Below, piece by piece: positions 17,323-26,044 of a DNA stretch of 38,067 nucleotides. Below the pieces are notes generated by a model. The model was not told the DNA's origin. It was given only the letters and a program-made list of their open reading frames with translations, and did no database searches. Both the position numbers and the translations under genes were made by a program. The first letter of the stretch is position 1, and every line of letters starts with the position of its first letter. The stretch covers positions 1 through 38,067 of IMG/VR virus record IMGVR_UViG_3300037189_011016. One strand, given 5' to 3'. The stretch is from a virus.

Positions 17323-18440
17323 TTAATCTCTAAATCTAGCAGCATAAGCATTATCGTCCCATACTTCTTCACCAGTCTCGCCACTAGAATCACCAGAAGA
17401 GGAAACGTTATACTTTTCTTCTCTTTTTCTTTCCACATCACCAAAATGAATCTCAAGCTCCCAATCAAGAGCCCACATCCATCTTGGTGGAATTTCATCA
17501 GAAGGCAAATTTTCTTGCCAATTAAGTATTCTCATAGCCTGCTCAATAGCAGAATGAAGGTCGTGCGGAATAGTTTCCGCCGTATGCCCCTCTGGATAAA
17601 GCACATGGCCAGAACCAGCAGACTTAGCGACGGAAACTACCCGCAAAAACTGAGGATCTCCCCCTAGCCTTTTCCCTCTTGGGGATCGACGGTCATCTCG
17701 CGATAAGCATCAAGAAGGATGTTAATGATACGAATATCAAGAGCATCAACTTCTCCCTTATCAACAAAATAACGAACCTTATGAGCATTAGGCTCACGAA
17801 CAGCATAGAAAAGCTGCCAACGTGAAAACTCGTTCATCCAAGCGAAATCCGACTCAGCCTCAATGATCTTATCAATGACAGAAGTAAGAAGCTCATCATC
17901 ACTCTTGCCTTCATACTTGACAACAATATGCTCTTTGTCTGACTCAGTTGCCTCAATGACAAGCTCGGTAAAACGCTTAAGCTCATCATAGACACGCTTA
18001 GCCTCTTCATCATTCTCATCCTTTTCAAAGGTTTCACGAAGACCCTCATTCCAAGCCTTTTGAAGAGCATCAAGATAATCATTCTTTGACCACTCATCTT
18101 CAGAAGCAATACGCTCCTGATTTGAAAGCTCAGCTTCCTGTAGGTCATTGATTGAAAGGAAGTCGATCCAATCCTGACGACCGATAAGACCAAGATCAAG
18201 AACCTGATCCTCATACTGAAGCCGACGCTCAGAATGAAGCTCTGTATTCTTTACAGCTAGAATCTTAGCTCTAGCACCAGTAGCCTTATCTGCTGCATCA
18301 CGCTGCTCAATTGGTGAAATCTTTGAAAGCCAAACGACAATATCGTCTTCGCCTTCAGTACCATCGTTAAGCTTTACTTCCTGACCAGTAACATACAGGT
18401 CAGTCAGACGACGACGAGTAGGGGCAATTACTTCTGACAT
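17323..18440 (-). CDS. Tail assembly chaperone GT fusion (by -1 frameshift)
   Basis: Ribosomes that slip -1 at the heptamer at 17670-17676 leave the G frame after its lysine codon 257. They then read a further 115 codons (starting RLGGDPQFLRVVS) to a TAA at 17323-17325, giving about 372 residues. The downstream frame has no ATG or ribosome site near its beginning, which supports expression only as a fusion. In lambda and most long-tailed phages this minor G-T product binds the tape measure through the T part and recruits tail tube protein. The T part is acidic and tryptophan-containing, and ends 43 bases before the tape measure start. The frameshift is predicted from sequence. Confidence 0.85.
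17664..18440 (-). CDS. Tail assembly chaperone G
   Basis: This 258-residue protein starts at an ATG at 18440 with a clear ribosome site (AGGAGATATTT then ATG) and ends at TAG 17664-17666. It is acidic, largely helical and lacks enzyme motifs, as G-type chaperones are. The N-terminus is MSEVIAPTRRRLTDLYVTGQ. Its place between the tail tube gene and the tape measure, with a slippery site a few codons before its stop, identifies it better than its sequence does. It is expected to be made in excess over GT, to coat the tape measure during tail assembly, and to be absent from the virion. Confidence 0.85.
   Translation of the reverse strand: MSEVIAPTRRRLTDLYVTGQEVKLNDGTEGEDDIVVWLSKISPIEQRDAADKATGARAKILAVKNTELHSERRLQYEDQVLDLGLIGRQDWIDFLSINDLQEAELSNQERIASEDEWSKNDYLDALQKAWNEGLRETFEKDENDEEAKRVYDELKRFTELVIEATESDKEHIVVKYEGKSDDELLTSVIDKIIEAESDFAWMNEFSRWQLFYAVREPNAHKVRYFVDKGEVDALDIRIINILLDAYREMTVDPQEGKG
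17670..17676 (-). other. -1 programmed frameshift slippery site GGGAAAA
   Basis: On the minus strand the G frame reads GAG GGA AAA GGC TAG. The heptamer G GGA AAA fits the X XXY YYZ rule and is close to the lambda G-T site GGGAAAG. After a -1 slip the frame continues as AGG CTA GGG GGA GAT into the T frame without a stop. The site is one sense codon before the G stop, a common arrangement. Confidence 0.88.
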
Positions 18441-18518
18441 AAATATCTCCTATTTCCGAGAGTGTGACACTATTATAGAGTCACCCAAAAACCTATTAAA
18501 CATAACGGTAAAACACTT

Positions 18519-18557
18519 TAAAAATAAAGAAGGTGTGGGACCGAAATCCCACACCCC
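18519..18557 (-). terminator. Rho-independent terminator after the major tail protein gene
   Basis: On the minus strand, a 9-bp stem GGTGTGGGA / TCCCACACC (plus 18532-18540 and 18547-18555) encloses a TTTCGG loop, in effect a UUCG tetraloop closed by a U-G pair. It is followed by the T-rich tract TTCTTTATTTTT. It lies about 25 bases after the tail tube stop and would reduce transcription into the chaperone and tape measure genes. Confidence 0.9.
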
Positions 18558-18579
18558 CTTTAACAAATGAAATTTAAGA

Positions 18580-19911
18580 TCAGTCGTCCATCTCGCCGTT
18601 GTAGACGTACATAAGACCCTGATCGGAAGTGAAGGCAAAGCTTGTCTCAAGCTTGGTCTGGATACGACCGGAAAGACCAGGAACGTTGAAACGTGCATCT
18701 GGAACAAAGATGGTCTTGACAACATCACCAGTATCTGGATGATTGATAACAATCTTAAGAGGTACTGGAGTGGTGAAGTCTGGACCGATTACCTCATTCT
18801 CAGAAACACCAGTGATCTGTGCAAGCTTGTTCCAAAGATCTGCTGGGTCGAAAGGCTTAACGCCAATTGTACCAGTTACGTCTGGAACAAAGTAGTCCAT
18901 CGTTACATAGTGCTTTGAACCGAACTCTTCGTCCATTTCAAGGTTAGCAGCCCAAGTAACTTCAACAGACTGAACTGAAGTCATTCTGGTGTATACGGGG
19001 CTGGCGCCAGCAGTACCGATGTAAATATCGATATCACGGGGACGAACAGCAGCTGGCTTTGTGGTCACACGCTCATGGATGCGGTTACCTGATGGGTTAA
19101 GACCCTGGTAATCGTTACCTGGATTGTATGAGCCAGTTTCGGCTGAAGCATAAACAATACGACAAACGTCATAGGTTGCAGTTAGATCTTCATTGATCCA
19201 AACTTCACCAGTTGAGTTGTCTGAGTAGCCAGCATTTGGATTAAGAGCTGAATCTTCCCAGAATAGACGCTTGTAATCACCAGTAGCAAGATTGATAAGA
19301 ACGACACAAAGAGCGTAAACATCGTCACCAGACTCAGCATAAAGAATTGGAGCCTTGTCAAGAACAAAAGGATTGCCCTCAGTACCATTATTACCAGTGT
19401 AGTCAAATTCCTCGTAGTAAGGCTGACCTGGAACATAGTAGATTGAGTCGCCACGAAGGGTGAACTGCTGAGCAGCGTTCTGACGAAGACCGAAACGATA
19501 GGTAGCACGCTCTAGAGTCAGGTAAGGAACAGCAAGACCCTTAACAATGTCGAAGTTGTTACGACGTGATTTGAATGGTGAAACAACGTCGATTGGAATG
19601 TGGTTCTGGAAGTCAATTTCGTTAGAACCTGCAACACCGCTCAACTGTGTACTACCACCAGCGGGAGCGTCACCGGGGACGGCAGCGCCGCCATATCCAA
19701 GAAGAATTGCTTCGAACTCTGAGAAAACGTCGAATGATTCGAGGTCGAAAGTAAGGTCAGGAATGTCGGTAATAGTAGCGACTGACTTCCAGTTACCCAG
19801 CTCGTAGATCTTTTCCTGAGGAATGTTGAGCTGGCCGGGGCCACCTGACTGAATTCTATCGATCACATAACCATTGGCGTCATGTAGAATAGCACCTGCT
19901 TTAATTGCCAT
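18580..19911 (-). CDS. Major tail protein (tail tube)
   Basis: The protein has 443 residues, starting at the ATG at 19911 with a strong ribosome site (GGAGG, 8 bases upstream). It begins MAIKAGAILHDANGYVIDRI and is rich in beta strands, without signal peptide or membrane segments. The C-terminal part (LKIVINHPDTGDVVKTIFVP, then GRIQTKLETSFAF) fits a tube-forming beta sandwich. It lies directly upstream of the G/GT chaperones and tape measure, has its own long leader and is followed by a strong terminator, as expected of a very highly expressed virion protein. It is longer than a minimal tube protein (about 200-250), so an extra decorating domain is likely. The identification rests on context plus overall character. 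Confidence 0.78.
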   Translation of the reverse strand: MAIKAGAILHDANGYVIDRIQSGGPGQLNIPQEKIYELGNWKSVATITDIPDLTFDLESFDVFSEFEAILLGYGGAAVPGDAPAGGSTQLSGVAGSNEIDFQNHIPIDVVSPFKSRRNNFDIVKGLAVPYLTLERATYRFGLRQNAAQQFTLRGDSIYYVPGQPYYEEFDYTGNNGTEGNPFVLDKAPILYAESGDDVYALCVVLINLATGDYKRLFWEDSALNPNAGYSDNSTGEVWINEDLTATYDVCRIVYASAETGSYNPGNDYQGLNPSGNRIHERVTTKPAAVRPRDIDIYIGTAGASPVYTRMTSVQSVEVTWAANLEMDEEFGSKHYVTMDYFVPDVTGTIGVKPFDPADLWNKLAQITGVSENEVIGPDFTTPVPLKIVINHPDTGDVVKTIFVPDARFNVPGLSGRIQTKLETSFAFTSDQGLMYVYNGEMDD

Positions 19912-20052
19912 TTTGAGAAACCTCCATAGTTAGTATTTGTGTGTCCTTTGCCTTTGACTATGAAGGTCGCCGGCTACCGTATAATATCCTATTCACTACA
20001 TGCAGGCAGTGATTCCTGTCAGTATTAACGACAGTATAGTAAGCAATTAAAG
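19912..20052 (-). promoter_or_regulatory. Leader of the major tail protein gene with possible promoter
   Basis: This 141-base gap is one of the largest between genes here. On the minus strand it holds a TATTAT element (plus 19981-19986) that could be a -10 box, with only a poor -35 match (CTGCCT) upstream. It also holds two small hairpins, CTGTC / GACAG and CACT / AGTG, and ends with the ribosome site. A promoter would fit the tail tube being needed in bulk, but the sequence evidence is weak. Confidence 0.3.
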
Positions 20053-21210
20053 TTACTTACCGTTCCAAGGCTTAGCCCACTTAGGTCTTCTTCCACCTGG
20101 GAACACCTGATCCATAGGAACAGGCCGATTACCCTTCATCTGCCACCAAGGTTTACTTCCACCCTTAGAACCAGAAGAACTAGGAGGATCAGCCTTAACC
20201 TTGACTTTCTTTTGCTGACCAGTACCCCTAGTAGCCTCTCGCATAGCTTCCTCATGCCATTTCTTAAACACGCCAACCATGCCAAGACTACCGTTAGAAG
20301 TTCTTTCCTTACCATAGTTGTTGTTAATATATCTCACACCAGCATCAAGGAACCTAGTACCAGTAATACCCTTAGAAAGATGAGGAGAGAAAGACCCCCT
20401 AAAAGGCTTACCATCCTTGCCATAACCAACAACATACAAAGCGCCCGGTTCGCCATTTCTAATATTTCTACCAGGCTTACTTAAAGCCTTATAATTAGTA
20501 CTAGTTAGATACTCTCTAGACCAAAGACCTCTACTAGATAGAGCCTGAGGAACATAGAAAGGCATAGAAGGACCAAAGCCCTCCAAGCTAAGCCTTTTGC
20601 CAGAACTTCTTCCAAACATTCTAATAGAACCCTGACCAGGCAAACTACTCCCAGCAGGCAAAGCACCGAAGTTTAGTCTGTACCACTGTTTAGCAGTATC
20701 ATCAAGAAATTTAACATCAAAAAGACCAATACCAGCAGCACTTACGCTGAACAAAGACCTACCAGGCCCATCACCAATTCTGACAGGACTATCCAAAGCT
20801 TTTCTAAGCTTCTTGTTAGAATATCTTTTTAGCTTGCCTCTATCAAGATTTCGGTAAGAAGGTCTTTTTCCATGATGCTTATCATACTCTAATAGTATCG
20901 CAGCTCTTGCTCCTAGAGCAAGGTTTCTATGCATGTTTTCAAGATCTTCACGCTTATCTATGTTTCTCAACATACTAGCTATATATTTTTGAAAAATTTC
21001 AATAGTACCATTTTTGACTTGAGCAGCAACAGCCCTATTAACCGCATCTACAGCAATAGGTTTTGCCTGCCCAGTAGTTAATACTTGTCTTGGATAGTAG
21101 CCCTGAGGATATCTATATTCAAAAGGAACACCATTTTTTGCACCACCAGAAAGCGGGCCTCTTGGATAATAATTTACTGGCTTTTTATAATTAAAATCAT
21201 AAGTAGCCAT
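20053..21210 (-). CDS. Unknown basic structural-type protein
   Basis: The protein has 385 residues, starting at an ATG at 21210 with a good ribosome site (AGGAGATATT). It is very rich in K, R, G and Y. The N-terminus (MATYDFNYKKPVNYYPRGPL) and C-terminus (GSKPWWQMKGNRPVPMDQVF) look unstructured. In between is a helical part (about 50-120) and a probable beta-rich part (about 140-300). It lies between the collagen-like fibre and the tail tube gene, so a minor tail or tail-completion role is likely. I considered an HK97 gp10-like tail-completion protein because of position and FLDAGVRYINNN, but the match is weak and the length is too great. I do not recognise the family. Confidence 0.8.
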   Translation of the reverse strand: MATYDFNYKKPVNYYPRGPLSGGAKNGVPFEYRYPQGYYPRQVLTTGQAKPIAVDAVNRAVAAQVKNGTIEIFQKYIASMLRNIDKREDLENMHRNLALGARAAILLEYDKHHGKRPSYRNLDRGKLKRYSNKKLRKALDSPVRIGDGPGRSLFSVSAAGIGLFDVKFLDDTAKQWYRLNFGALPAGSSLPGQGSIRMFGRSSGKRLSLEGFGPSMPFYVPQALSSRGLWSREYLTSTNYKALSKPGRNIRNGEPGALYVVGYGKDGKPFRGSFSPHLSKGITGTRFLDAGVRYINNNYGKERTSNGSLGMVGVFKKWHEEAMREATRGTGQQKKVKVKADPPSSSGSKGGSKPWWQMKGNRPVPMDQVFPGGRRPKWAKPWNGK

Positions 21211-21218
21211 AATATCTC

Positions 21219-21488
21219 CTAGATATTAGTTATCTCATTGACCTTCTCATATATATCGTCTAATCTTGAAAGAAATTCATCATTCCAAATAATGTTATCT
21301 TTTTCTATAAGATCAAAAGAAAGATCACAAAGATCATTAATCTGGTCAAGAATCTTTTTTCTCAACTGAGAACTGACTTCAGAAGGAAGAAAAGAATCAC
21401 ATTCCTGTTCCTTGAAAGAAAGAATAGAAGCAATAGCCCTATCTCTACGTTTTGCTAAAAGCACCTTATTATCCATTAATTTATCCAT
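21219..21488 (-). CDS. Small hypothetical helical protein
   Basis: The protein has 89 residues, beginning MDKLMDNKVLLAKRRDRAIA at the ATG at 21488; a second ATG lies four codons in. The ribosome site is weak at either start. The protein is almost wholly helical, with two cysteines and an acidic C-terminal half, and has no membrane segment. It sits 8 bases upstream of the 385-residue gene and just after the fibre, so it is probably co-transcribed and may assist fibre or tail assembly. Family not recognised. Confidence 0.72.
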   Translation of the reverse strand: MDKLMDNKVLLAKRRDRAIASILSFKEQECDSFLPSEVSSQLRKKILDQINDLCDLSFDLIEKDNIIWNDEFLSRLDDIYEKVNEITNI

Positions 21489-21507
21489 TTCTTAAATGAG
21501 AATCTTA

Positions 21508-24500
21508 TCATGCTGCAATTCTAGTAACATTTATAAACTGAAGCGTATAAGTTTGTGTAGTATTTGCCGTAGCTGTAATCAAAAGATCAAGAGCAAGTGA
21601 TCCAGAAGAAATATTTTCTGTAGCAACACCAGTACCAACTAATGGGTTGTTTGCGTTGATAGTCCACATCAAAGATCCATTTATATCGCTAGCTGCCTCA
21701 ACTCTTAATACACCAGTAAATATTGAAGATCTAGTTGAAGCATTGTTAGTCAAAGTAATAGTTGCCGTAGCAATGTTTGTACTACCAATTTTAAGAGTTA
21801 AAACTAAGGTTCTACCAGAACCTGAATTTTGAAGAATATTTAAAGCCCCATCAATATAGATAAGATCACCAGCACTACAAGCAGGTAAAGTAATCGTTGA
21901 ATCAAGTAGCGATGTAATAGTTGATGGCTCATTTTTACCAGCGCCCTCATCTTGACCACCAACAATCAATGCACCTCTAGCACCAGTGGCTCCTGCGGGT
22001 CCAGTAGAACCAGTCGCACCAACTGAACCATTGGCTCCCGCTGGACCAGTCGCACCCGTAGCACCCTGCGGACCGGTAGGACCTGTCGGTCCGGTTTGCG
22101 TGTTGGTGACCTGCGAAACAACGATGAACGCAGATGGAACCGTAGGTCTTGTGGGATTAGACTGAACACCGATGTAGTCCAACTTGATTTGGGTGTTATT
22201 GCCACTCCAAAAGATTTCGTAGTAGTCCCCGGCAGCAGCGTCAAACTGATACTCCCAGTTCACCAATTGCGGAGTGCTGAACGTGACAGTCGTATCAAAC
22301 GTCGTAGCAAGCGCCGTGTTTCCGTTCTTCACCAGCCAGAACGAAATAATGTGAACCGCACTGCCGTTCGACAGATCGACTAACTGACCTGCAAACCCGA
22401 GGCTGTAGATGCCAGCATTAGCAAAAGTGATTCGGGTCAGCGCAGAACCATTCGACGCCACAGACACACCGTTAGCAACGTTCGTACTGTCAAACTGAAC
22501 GGCCTGCCCAACAGTTGTAGAAGCCAGCGGCTGATCAACCGTGGAGTAGAACGACCCGTAGTAGCCAATAGTTCCACCAACACCAGAAGCACCAGTAGCT
22601 CCAACACTACCCGTATAACCCTGTGGACCAGTAGCTCCAGTAGAACCATCATTTCCGCTAGGACCAGTCTCACCGATTGGACCAGTTTCTCCTACGGGGC
22701 CAGTAGCACCTGTTTCACCTTGAGGACCAGTCTCTCCAATGGGGCCTGTATATCCACTAGATACAAGCAATTCCCAGTTATAACCTGGAGGATATCCTCC
22801 AATAGTCCAACCGGCAGTAGAAGGAAGCCACCATAAAGATCCTTCAAATGTAACTGCATCATACAAAGAATAGACAGTTCCCCCACTCCATAGACCACGA
22901 TAGTTATATGGCATAGGACCTGTAGGGCCTTGCGGACCTGTTTCTCCGATCGGACCCGTCCAACCATCATTACCGGGTGAACCGGGTGAACCAGTTTCAC
23001 CCATTGGACCAGTTGGACCAGTTTCACCAGTCGGACCAGTCCAGCCATCTATACCACTAGAACCTGTCTCTCCCTGAGGACCAGTCGCTCCGTCTAAACC
23101 GCTAGGGCCAGTAGCGCCATCAGCGCCCATCGCAGCAATCTTGGTCCAGAAACCTGGCGACGGCGTATCGCCGGTGTTGCCCCCGTTAGCGCCGACCCGG
23201 TACCAAGTCTCACCGTTATAAGTAGCCACATCGCCAACTGCATATGATGCACCACCGTTATATTCCCCGGTGAAGTTCCAAAGAGCATCACTGCCTGCGG
23301 GACCAGTTTCACCCTGTGGACCAGTCGCTCCGTCTAAACCGGGTAGACCAGGATCACCGGGCGGGCCATCGCCACCGGGGTCACCCTGCGCTCCGGTATA
23401 CCCCTGCTGACCCTTCGGCAGATATAAATCCCAGCCTCCAGCGCCACCAGCCGGATCGCCCAACTCGCCGCTACCCGTAGCAATATACAGGTTATCATCT
23501 GAACCTTTAACAATTGCGCCAGGCACATAACCATTACCTGGAACATATGTATTTAACCAATAAAATCCAGATCCAGTCGAGCCAGTCTCTCCTTGTGGAC
23601 CTGTAGGACCAGTAGAACCATCATTTCCGCTAGGACCAGTCTCACCGATTGGACCAGTTTCACCCTGAGGGCCAGTCTCACCTTGTGGCCCGGTTGGTCC
23701 AGTTTCACCAATAGCACCAGTTGCGCCTTGAGAGCCAATAATCGACAGAGATAAAGTAACCAGTTCACCATCGGTGAAAGAACCATATCCCATATTACTT
23801 GGATCAACATTAAATATTACATAGCTTCCATCAACTGTTTCGTTAGTAACAGTGCCATCAACACATGAAGTAACTTTCCAAGTTGCGTAAATATATGGAT
23901 CTGACTGGCTTGTCAAGGTTAAGTAAGCACTTTGAACGTTTAAAAATAATTCGTGTAAAGTTGTATTTATATCATAAGGATTATCATCTACGACAATTTG
24001 GGTTGCATTATAATATGGTAAAGTAACAAAACCCAAATTATCGTTACCGGGATCTCTATCACCGGAAGTGGATGTATTTATTTGATAAGTCCAAGATAAC
24101 CCAGCAAGTTCTCCTTTAGGTCCGGTTTCACCAGTTGGACCAGTAGCCCCTGTCTCACCTTGTGGCCCGGTGATACCATCATTGCCAGGAGAACCGCTAG
24201 GGCCAGTCTCTCCAATAGGTCCAGTTTCACCTTGCGGACCAGTAGCACCACTAGAAAGGCTTAATGTATCAATAGCATCAAGTGCTTGCAATAGATTATA
24301 TGTATTTTCAAGATTACCCGTGTAATCAGTACGAGTAACAACATCTAATGACGTAGTGCCCTGAGGCTGAAAAAAGTCAGCTTCCGCAAACGGCCACGTT
24401 CCGCCAAAAACAGGGGAGAGCGAGTTTGATCCTACAAAGATTGAAGGAACACCAAATCCTGCACCACCGCAAGACAACGAGACAAGAGTGCCACCTAGCA

Positions 24501-25695
24501 GGGATATCGGCTCAAAACCAGTACCCGTAAACCGGGCATAAACCGTTGGCATATAGTCTCTTTGCCCGCCTTCACCTTCATCGATCATTAGCAGAACTAA
24601 GTCATTGGGGTCAGCTTCCCATAAACCGCTGTATTCATATGAAGTAACTTTAGAAAAGTTGCTGTTTGCTGGAACCCAACCACCATTCCACTCAGTTTCA
24701 GCTTCGCCCGGTGAATAAGTAACAGTCCAAATCTCGTCCCCAACATCTGGAGTTAGTGAAGGGGTAAGCAGGATTGCCGCCGCTTTCACAACTGTAGTAG
24801 CCGGAGGCTCCCAAGTAGCAGCAAGGCTATCTATATACAACCAACGAACTTCTGTAACAGTTACTGCATCTCCAGTCTCAGTATTGCGAGCAAGAACCTC
24901 AACCTTCACATCCCATTCATTAACTACCTCAAATGGAGCAGAAAGATTCAGAGTAAAAACAGTTTCAGTATCATTATCAGCAGAATGATAAGCAAGGGCC
25001 TTATTTTCCAACCACGAAGAAACAGGAGAATTAGAACTACCAGTTAAAGGAGCGCTAAGATTAGCCCCATCATAATTAACAATCGCTGCCCAAAGATCGG
25101 TATCAGCACCACTTTCAATAGTTACCTCAGCACCAACAACAAGTTGACCCGGCTGTAATTCACTAAGAAATAGAACACCACAAAGAAATGGGTCTGTAGC
25201 AGCCATACCAACAATAGGACCATCCACATAGAAACCTGGAAGGTCCTCCCAATTACTAAGAGAAAGATTTGGCGGACTAGTATCAAGACTTACAGCATCA
25301 ATAATTTCTTGACCAGAGTTATCAACAGCATAGCCAACCAGCCCAGTAATAACTTCAGAGACAGTAAGAACATCACTCTTTTTCGTTAAAGTCGGCAAAC
25401 TATCATTTCCAGCAGGACCAGTAGCGCCCTGTGGACCAGTCTCACCTTGAGGACCCGTCGAACCATCACTACCAGAAGATCCTGTTTCACCTTGGGGACC
25501 TGTATAACCGCTAGGGCCAGTTGGACCAGTTTCACCTTGTGGACCGCTAGCACCCTGTCTGCCCTCAGGCCCCTGACGGCTGGACAAAATGATAGTAGTT
25601 TCACCATCACCAGACGAGGAAATGACGGTCCCATCCTCGGAACCGTCTTCAATAATTACTTCATCATAATTATCGTCCTCTATATAGCTAGGCAC
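21508..25695 (-). CDS. Collagen-like tail fibre with C1q-like domain and carbohydrate-binding-like modules
   Basis: The protein has 1395 residues from a GTG at 25695 (GGAGG 9 bases upstream; no nearby ATG), overlapping the previous gene by 8 bases. Many G-x-y triplets (GPQGETGPTG type) form collagen-like stretches separated by globular parts: residues about 45-98 collagen; 100-480 globular; 485-530 collagen; 650-705 collagen; then three short WxxxxxYxxGxxVxxxG modules (about 707-758, 802-855, 925-978) resembling CBM5/12 carbohydrate-binding modules; a further collagen stretch; a C1q/TNF-like jelly roll (about 1038-1198); a last collagen stretch; and a C-terminal beta-rich tip. It is very likely a trimeric host-binding fibre. 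Its position between neck genes and tail tube is unusual for a tip fibre and could also fit a neck or whisker fibre. Confidence 0.9.
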   Translation of the reverse strand: MPSYIEDDNYDEVIIEDGSEDGTVISSSGDGETTIILSSRQGPEGRQGASGPQGETGPTGPSGYTGPQGETGSSGSDGSTGPQGETGPQGATGPAGNDSLPTLTKKSDVLTVSEVITGLVGYAVDNSGQEIIDAVSLDTSPPNLSLSNWEDLPGFYVDGPIVGMAATDPFLCGVLFLSELQPGQLVVGAEVTIESGADTDLWAAIVNYDGANLSAPLTGSSNSPVSSWLENKALAYHSADNDTETVFTLNLSAPFEVVNEWDVKVEVLARNTETGDAVTVTEVRWLYIDSLAATWEPPATTVVKAAAILLTPSLTPDVGDEIWTVTYSPGEAETEWNGGWVPANSNFSKVTSYEYSGLWEADPNDLVLLMIDEGEGGQRDYMPTVYARFTGTGFEPISLLGGTLVSLSCGGAGFGVPSIFVGSNSLSPVFGGTWPFAEADFFQPQGTTSLDVVTRTDYTGNLENTYNLLQALDAIDTLSLSSGATGPQGETGPIGETGPSGSPGNDGITGPQGETGATGPTGETGPKGELAGLSWTYQINTSTSGDRDPGNDNLGFVTLPYYNATQIVVDDNPYDINTTLHELFLNVQSAYLTLTSQSDPYIYATWKVTSCVDGTVTNETVDGSYVIFNVDPSNMGYGSFTDGELVTLSLSIIGSQGATGAIGETGPTGPQGETGPQGETGPIGETGPSGNDGSTGPTGPQGETGSTGSGFYWLNTYVPGNGYVPGAIVKGSDDNLYIATGSGELGDPAGGAGGWDLYLPKGQQGYTGAQGDPGGDGPPGDPGLPGLDGATGPQGETGPAGSDALWNFTGEYNGGASYAVGDVATYNGETWYRVGANGGNTGDTPSPGFWTKIAAMGADGATGPSGLDGATGPQGETGSSGIDGWTGPTGETGPTGPMGETGSPGSPGNDGWTGPIGETGPQGPTGPMPYNYRGLWSGGTVYSLYDAVTFEGSLWWLPSTAGWTIGGYPPGYNWELLVSSGYTGPIGETGPQGETGATGPVGETGPIGETGPSGNDGSTGATGPQGYTGSVGATGASGVGGTIGYYGSFYSTVDQPLASTTVGQAVQFDSTNVANGVSVASNGSALTRITFANAGIYSLGFAGQLVDLSNGSAVHIISFWLVKNGNTALATTFDTTVTFSTPQLVNWEYQFDAAAGDYYEIFWSGNNTQIKLDYIGVQSNPTRPTVPSAFIVVSQVTNTQTGPTGPTGPQGATGATGPAGANGSVGATGSTGPAGATGARGALIVGGQDEGAGKNEPSTITSLLDSTITLPACSAGDLIYIDGALNILQNSGSGRTLVLTLKIGSTNIATATITLTNNASTRSSIFTGVLRVEAASDINGSLMWTINANNPLVGTGVATENISSGSLALDLLITATANTTQTYTLQFINVTRIAA
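22095..22580 (-). other. C1q/TNF-like trimeric domain of the fibre
   Basis: Between two collagen-like stretches lies a beta-rich domain of about 160 residues. It starts GGTIGYYGSFYSTVDQPLAS and includes FANAGIYSLGFAGQLV and HIISFWLVKNGNTAL. The order (short collagen stretch, then a domain with a 'YxxxFxxxGxYxxxF' strand) resembles the C1q-like heads of collagen-like proteins of bacterial spores and phages. It would trimerise the fibre and could bind receptor. Base composition is clearly more GC-rich than in neighbouring sequence. Confidence 0.6.
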
Positions 25696-26044
25696 TTCTA
25701 GTAACCTCCGCTTTTACCTTAAAAGAACCATAAAGCGGTCCGTAAACTTTTTCTAAAGGAGTTTCAAGTTCTAGATCATACTTGTATGAACCTGGAGGAA
25801 AGGATGAAGTTGTTACATCGTCAATAAATAAAGTAACGCTTCCAGCTGGACCATCAATAATGATACCATCATTTTCAGTCGTAAGTTCAACTAGATAAGT
25901 GGATGCGTCAATAGTAACTCTGACCTGCATCCTAGCAGTCCAGTCAGACATATCAATAGCATTCTCATCAGCATCTTTAAACAGATAGATCTGTTCAAAA
26001 GTTTTACCCTGCCAACATTCTAAATTTCTTTTTACTGGTTTCAT
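25688..26044 (-). CDS. Small beta-sandwich tail/fibre-associated protein (BppU N-terminal-like)
   Basis: The protein has 118 residues; its ATG overlaps the previous stop by 4 bases (ATGA). The sequence follows a pattern I know from many phage baseplate or tail proteins: a start with WQGKTFEQIYLFKD, then DMSDWTARMQVR, an acidic turn GIIIDGPAGSVTLFID, and PPGSYKYDLELETP near the end. This looks like an immunoglobulin-like or BppU N-terminal-like sandwich. Such proteins usually precede fibre genes and may link the fibre to the particle. It lies directly upstream of the collagen-like fibre and overlaps it, which supports that role. Confidence 0.72.
   Translation of the reverse strand: MKPVKRNLECWQGKTFEQIYLFKDADENAIDMSDWTARMQVRVTIDASTYLVELTTENDGIIIDGPAGSVTLFIDDVTTSSFPPGSYKYDLELETPLEKVYGPLYGSFKVKAEVTRSA

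Noticed and set aside
17323-17646. Separate gene starting at a TTG at 17646
   Set aside because: No ribosome site is seen, and the frame connects to the G gene through a perfect -1 slippery site, so it is the T part of GT.
20053-21210. HK97 gp10-like tail-completion assignment
   Set aside because: Position fits, but the length and sequence do not give a convincing match, so it is left unnamed.
22000-25600. CRISPR-like or satellite repeat in the repeating GC-containing stretches
   Set aside because: The periodicity is a multiple of 9 bases in frame and encodes Gly-x-y collagen repeats.
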